A DNA stretch of 64,000 nucleotides from the NCBI RefSeq assembly GCF_047272945.1, contig NZ_JBKOPS010000015.1:1-64000 (forward strand), written 5' to 3'. Each line of letters starts with the position of its first letter. Position 1 is the first letter of the stretch. Shown here in pieces: positions 60,594 to 64,000 of the stretch. The notes under the pieces were generated by a model that saw nothing but the letters and a program-made list of their open reading frames with translations, was not told the origin of the DNA and did not search any database. Origin of the DNA: Rubrolithibacter danxiaensis (GTDB lineage Bacteria > Bacteroidota > Bacteroidia > Sphingobacteriales > Sphingobacteriaceae). Made by a program: the position numbers and the translations under genes.

Positions 60594-62435
60594 GTGAAAA
60601 AAAACTACATTAGAAAATATCACAGTTTACTTAAATTTAAAAGAGATTTTAGCAGATACAGTTTAAATACTGCCAGAAGTTACGAGATATTTATAAACTG
60701 GTTAAAAAGCAACCTTTCCAGAAACCAGTTCCTGATATTATCCGGCATTTTAGTAGGACTTAGTTCGGGTTTAGCCGGTGTTGTTCTGAAACTCCTTGTA
60801 GGTTATATCCATTTCCTGATTACGCGAAAAATACATTTTGACGAACAGATCCTGTTCTACATCGTATTTCCATTTGCAGGAATTGTATTAACAACTGCTA
60901 TAGTAATGCTGGTTTTTAAAGGGCAGGACAGAAAAGGAATACCGGCTATTTTATATGAGATAGCACAAAATTCAAGCATAATATCATCAGTAAAGATGTA
61001 CTCACAGATTATACAGAGTGCTGTTACTGTAGGATTGGGTGGATCGGCTGGGTTAGAAAGCCCTATAGCTGTAACCGGAGCCGCTATCGGATCAAACTTT
61101 GCCCGGACGTATAATCTCACCTATAAAGACCGTACACTTTTACTCGCTGCAGGAGCCTCAGCGGGAATTGCATCGGCTTTTAATGCTCCAATTGCCGGTG
61201 TTATGTTTGCCTTTGAAATTTTGCTTACGGGAGTTGTGTTTACAGATTTTATCCCGCTGGTAGTTGCGGCTATCTGCGGAAGCTTACTCTCAAAAATAAT
61301 CCTTCAGGAAGACGTCTTATTTCATTTTAAAAGCCGGCATCCGTTCAATTACGAGAATTTACCATTTTATCTTGCGCTGGGAATTGTATCAGGTTTATAC
61401 GCCCGCTATTTTCTGCTGATTTCTCATTTTATTGAACACCTTTTTAAAACCCTTAAACTCACCCGCGTAAGAAAAGCTGTTTTAGGAGGTGTCATTTTAT
61501 CCATGTTATGCCTGCTTTTTCCTCCGCTCTTTGGCGAAGGATATCAAACGGTAAAAGAACTTACCGGCGGACACATTTCAAGGATTATTCAGAACAGTTT
61601 TTTCAGAAACTTTGACTTTGGCCCATGGCTGATTTTATCTTTCCTGGGTTTAACTTGCGCTTTTAAAGCTTTTGCAACAGCAATTACTATACAAAGCGGC
61701 GGTAATGGAGGTAATTTTGCACCTTCATTATTTGCGGGCGGTACTTTCGGTTATTTTTTTGCCATGCTTTGCCAGCAACTGGGTTTTACCAATATTCCGG
61801 TATCAAACCTGGTTATTGTAGGCATGGCGGGAGTTATGAGCGGAGTTCTATATGCCCCGCTTACCGCCATATTTCTTATTGCCGAATCAAGTGCCGGATA
61901 TGATCTTTTTATCCCCTTAATGGTAGTTTCTGTAATAGCCTATTTAATAGCCATTTGGTTTTCTCCTATCTCTCCTGACCTTAAAGACCTTGCCGAAGAA
62001 GGAAAAATCTTTACACGCGAACACGATAAGAACCTGCTTTCCATTTTGCATACAGGCACTTTAATTGAAAATCCCCAACAAATTAACATAGATGCTTCCT
62101 TTGCTGAATTGCTTGAGGTAATAAAAAACGGGAAAAGAAATTTAATAGCAGTAACTAACAAAGACGGTCATTTGGAAGGAATTATTACGCTGGATGATCT
62201 GCGTCCTTATATGTTTGATGCTGACGCTGCGGGTAAGCTTACTGTAAAAAAAATAGCCAAAGCTCCTCCGGCTGTTATTTATTTAAAAGATCCTGTAATA
62301 AAAATTACCAAGAAATTTGATGAAACCAACACCTGGAACCTCCCTGTTATTGAAGAAGACGGAAGATTTATCGGATTTATCTCAAAATCAACCATCCTGA
62401 ATCAATACAGAAAATTATTAAAAGAATATTCCTAA
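60594..62435 (+). CDS. ClC-type chloride channel/transporter with CBS domains
   Basis: This 613-residue protein uses a GTG start. About 12 membrane helices carry the ClC motifs: GLGGSAGLESPIAVTGAAIGSN with the gating-Glu motif GxExP, and SGGNGGNFAPSLFAGG (GxFxP). Two cytoplasmic CBS domains (about residues 480-610) follow. The gating Glu in GLESP is retained, as in Cl-/H+ antiporters. Its role could be pH, fluoride or osmotic homeostasis. It follows the two-component pair by 48 nt and may be in the same transcript. Confidence 0.9.
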   Translation: MKKNYIRKYHSLLKFKRDFSRYSLNTARSYEIFINWLKSNLSRNQFLILSGILVGLSSGLAGVVLKLLVGYIHFLITRKIHFDEQILFYIVFPFAGIVLTTAIVMLVFKGQDRKGIPAILYEIAQNSSIISSVKMYSQIIQSAVTVGLGGSAGLESPIAVTGAAIGSNFARTYNLTYKDRTLLLAAGASAGIASAFNAPIAGVMFAFEILLTGVVFTDFIPLVVAAICGSLLSKIILQEDVLFHFKSRHPFNYENLPFYLALGIVSGLYARYFLLISHFIEHLFKTLKLTRVRKAVLGGVILSMLCLLFPPLFGEGYQTVKELTGGHISRIIQNSFFRNFDFGPWLILSFLGLTCAFKAFATAITIQSGGNGGNFAPSLFAGGTFGYFFAMLCQQLGFTNIPVSNLVIVGMAGVMSGVLYAPLTAIFLIAESSAGYDLFIPLMVVSVIAYLIAIWFSPISPDLKDLAEEGKIFTREHDKNLLSILHTGTLIENPQQINIDASFAELLEVIKNGKRNLIAVTNKDGHLEGIITLDDLRPYMFDADAAGKLTVKKIAKAPPAVIYLKDPVIKITKKFDETNTWNLPVIEEDGRFIGFISKSTILNQYRKLLKEYS

Positions 62436-62471
62436 GCTGATTTAAAACTTTTATACGGAGGTATCCAACTT

Positions 62472-63239
62472 CTATTTTCTGGAATTAAGTTGTTCAATAA
62501 TTCTGCTTAATTCTCTTATTTCCTTTCTGAGTTTTTGTATATCATCCGATCCGGCTACTGGGGCATTCTTTTCCTCGGCATCCCTCCCTATAAAAAAAGA
62601 AGCTAATGTAGCGGTAATGTACCCGAAAACGGCAAAACCATAAATTGCCAGCAGAAAACAAAGTACTCTTCCTTCGGTTGTATGCGGCCAGAAATCACTG
62701 CCGATAGTAATGACCAGCATTGTTGTCCACCACAAAGCTTCAGCATACGATTCAAGCCCGCCCTTATAATTTTCAAAAGCATACATACCTGCTGCACCGG
62801 AAAAAATTATTGCAAGGGTTAAAATCATCACATAACCGAAGCCTCTTCTGCGCATTGTTGCATTGAGACTTTTCATCCCCCGGTTTATTGATGAAACAAC
62901 ACGAATAAGCCGGGTGCCACGAAAAGCCCGAAGCAGTCGTACAAAACGAAAAATCCTGAAAAGCCTCAGTGCCGGAATAAGTAAGGAAATTGCAGTTAAC
63001 CAGTTAGTTTTAAGAAATAACAGTTTTTGTGGAGCAAGAATAAACTTCAGTATAAAATCAATGATGAAAATTACCCATATAACGGTACTTATTAATTCGA
63101 TATAACTGTTTGAGCCATTTATAAATTCGATTATTAAAAGAATTAACCAAATAAAGCCCAATGTAATCATTGGGCCTTCAAGCAATCGCTCTATATTAAA
63201 GAGAAGCTTACTTCGCTGTTTTGTCAGTTCATTCTGCAT
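62472..63239 (-). CDS. Voltage-gated-like ion channel with atypical pore filter
   Basis: This 255-residue channel subunit has six helices. S4 is unmistakable: Arg at every third position from 92 to 113 (residues 92, 95, 98, 101, 104, 107, 110 and 113). The pore loop reads ALWWTTMLVITIGSDFWP (residues 168-185). Its filter TIGSDF replaces the potassium TVGYGD, so K+ selectivity should not be assumed; Na+-, Ca2+- or non-selective forms are possible. A C-terminal coiled coil (residues about 231-255) may tetramerise it. It is convergent with the ClC gene and 22 nt downstream of DUF1622 on the same strand. Confidence 0.85.
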   Translation of the reverse strand: MQNELTKQRSKLLFNIERLLEGPMITLGFIWLILLIIEFINGSNSYIELISTVIWVIFIIDFILKFILAPQKLLFLKTNWLTAISLLIPALRLFRIFRFVRLLRAFRGTRLIRVVSSINRGMKSLNATMRRRGFGYVMILTLAIIFSGAAGMYAFENYKGGLESYAEALWWTTMLVITIGSDFWPHTTEGRVLCFLLAIYGFAVFGYITATLASFFIGRDAEEKNAPVAGSDDIQKLRKEIRELSRIIEQLNSRK

Positions 63240-63261
63240 CTGTACATATATCTTAAGACCA

Positions 63262-63603
63262 TTATCCGTCTCCCTTCAGGTCGCGTTCAAGAAAATAATT
63301 CAGCGCAGTTCTTATTGTAGCTATTGCTGCAAGTTTCCCGATATCATCCCAGGTTGGAGCAACGGCTGTAGCTAAAACATCAGCGCCTAAAAGCAGTTCG
63401 AGCGCTATTGCTACAGAGCTTCCAAATTCAACACGGATATCCCGTTGTTTTTTTGAATCGGATTTTATAAAGAACATGGTAAAATAATTCTTAATTGCCA
63501 GTAATACAGCTACAGCTATTACCACAGCAGCTACAATTTCTACTGCACTGCTGATGTTTTTAGCAATCGGTTCGGCAAATTCTTCCAGGTAAGTTTTATT
63601 CAT
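63262..63603 (-). CDS. DUF1622 family membrane protein
   Basis: This 113-residue protein has two or three transmembrane helices and the DUF1622 pattern: SSAVEIVAAVVIAVAVLLAIKNYF, then RVEFGSSVAIALELLLGADVLATAVAPTWDDIGKLAAIATIRTALNYFLERDL. It is common in bacteria and of unknown function. It overlaps the AI-2E-like gene by 8 nt and lies 22 nt upstream of the channel gene, making a leftward three-gene set. Confidence 0.9.
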   Translation of the reverse strand: MNKTYLEEFAEPIAKNISSAVEIVAAVVIAVAVLLAIKNYFTMFFIKSDSKKQRDIRVEFGSSVAIALELLLGADVLATAVAPTWDDIGKLAAIATIRTALNYFLERDLKGDG

Positions 63604-64000
63604 CCTGCTTCTTTATATATAATTGCTGCACCAGTGTCATTATAATAAGTACTACCGGGGTTGCAAGTATTATTCCCAGATAGCCGGTAAGGGAACCTAC
63701 TATCAATTGCCCTATAATAATTAAAGCCGGTGGTATACTTACCAGTTTTTTCTGAACTGTTGGAGTGATGAGGTTACTTTCTAAAGCCTGAATAAAAATA
63801 TACAGGCACGCGATAATCAAAGCTGTATTTACTCCTTGTGATAAGCCAATCAGAACTGCCGGTATCATGGCAATTATAGGCCCGAAATTTGGGATAAAGT
63901 TTAACACTCCCGCAATAATTGCAAGTGCAAATATCATTGGAACACCTATAATTGATAATCCTATTGCCGTTAATACAGCAACTACAGCCATAGAAAAGAA
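63596..64000 (-). CDS. AI-2E family transporter, partial
   Basis: Only the C-terminal part (about 135 residues) is in the window; the reading frame continues past its right edge, so the true start lies outside. Motifs of the PurR-regulated permease PerM/AI-2E exporter family are clear: IGVPMIFALAIIAGVLNFIPNFGPIIAMIPAVLIGL and QALESNLITPTVQKKLVSIPPALIII. Despite the name, most members are not shown to transport autoinducer-2. It is upstream of, and overlaps, DUF1622. Confidence 0.88.
   Translation of the reverse strand, partial: FFSMAVVAVLTAIGLSIIGVPMIFALAIIAGVLNFIPNFGPIIAMIPAVLIGLSQGVNTALIIACLYIFIQALESNLITPTVQKKLVSIPPALIIIGQLIVGSLTGYLGIILATPVVLIIMTLVQQLYIKKQDE

Overview
The window comes from the chromosome of an AT-rich member of the Bacteroidota, probably a Sphingobacteriales-like environmental bacterium (lineage inferred, not tested). 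Supporting signs are a fused SecDF, a long NusB with an N-terminal extension, a DUF3276/PUR-alpha protein, a DUF1573 lipoprotein, a TamL-type lipoprotein barrel, a type IX secretion plug protein, a DUF5522-like mini-protein, and the phylum-specific promoter -7 box (TAnnTTTG) ahead of several genes. Shine-Dalgarno sequences are mostly absent, as is usual in this phylum. No insertion sequence, prophage, CRISPR array or rRNA operon was seen.

Layout. 1-9.1 kb: an outer-membrane protein joining an HExxH domain, a propeller and a barrel; LapA; ispE; thyA-folA; secDF. 9.1-12.3 kb: a MarR / ferredoxin-NADP reductase / 2Fe-2S ferredoxin operon and a type II NADH dehydrogenase. 12.4-20 kb: GNAT, an iron-permease-like protein, fba, accD, a very acidic protein next to a small basic one, a GAF/HisKA gene broken by one in-frame TAA, a cysteine desulfurase and glmM. 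19.8-27.9 kb: methyltransferase-PAP2-ZIP, a second MarR, and a long leftward housekeeping set (nusB, DUF1573, yajC, ybbR-like, coaE, MBL exonuclease, DUF5522-like), then a leucine-type dehydrogenase. 28-33 kb: ABC exporter, DUF3276, DUF5362, agmatinase, ychF and tRNA-Arg(CCG). 33.2-38.3 kb: a looser accessory stretch with a TetR gene followed by a palindromic operator and two membrane proteins, a VOC protein, a small membrane ORF and a porin-like barrel. 38.3-48.1 kb: tamL, a SpoU methyltransferase, tRNA-Cys(GCA) apparently co-transcribed with a 59-residue protein, pyrD, VOC, ABC-F, T9SS plug, thioesterase and EVE protein. 48.3-57.6 kb: an outer-membrane protein and a vanadium-haloperoxidase-like lipoprotein; a catalytically degenerate Nudix regulator; a PQQ-type dehydrogenase/PKD/cytochrome c lipoprotein and a DUF1080 hydrolase. 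57.7-64 kb: small ORFs, a CHASE3 histidine kinase overlapping a receiver-only regulator, a ClC channel, a voltage-sensor channel with an unusual pore sequence, DUF1622 and a partial AI-2E family protein cut by the window end.

Most of the window is core metabolism and envelope biogenesis (isoprenoids, thymidylate/folate, fatty acids, peptidoglycan precursors, CoA, Sec and TamL). The places most worth a second look are the GAF gene with the internal stop, the redox operon, the tRNA-Cys/mini-protein transcript, the periplasmic sugar-oxidation locus with its Nudix regulator, the ion-channel cluster, and three small genes below 60 residues that a length cut-off would miss. I did not find one clearly new multi-gene system.
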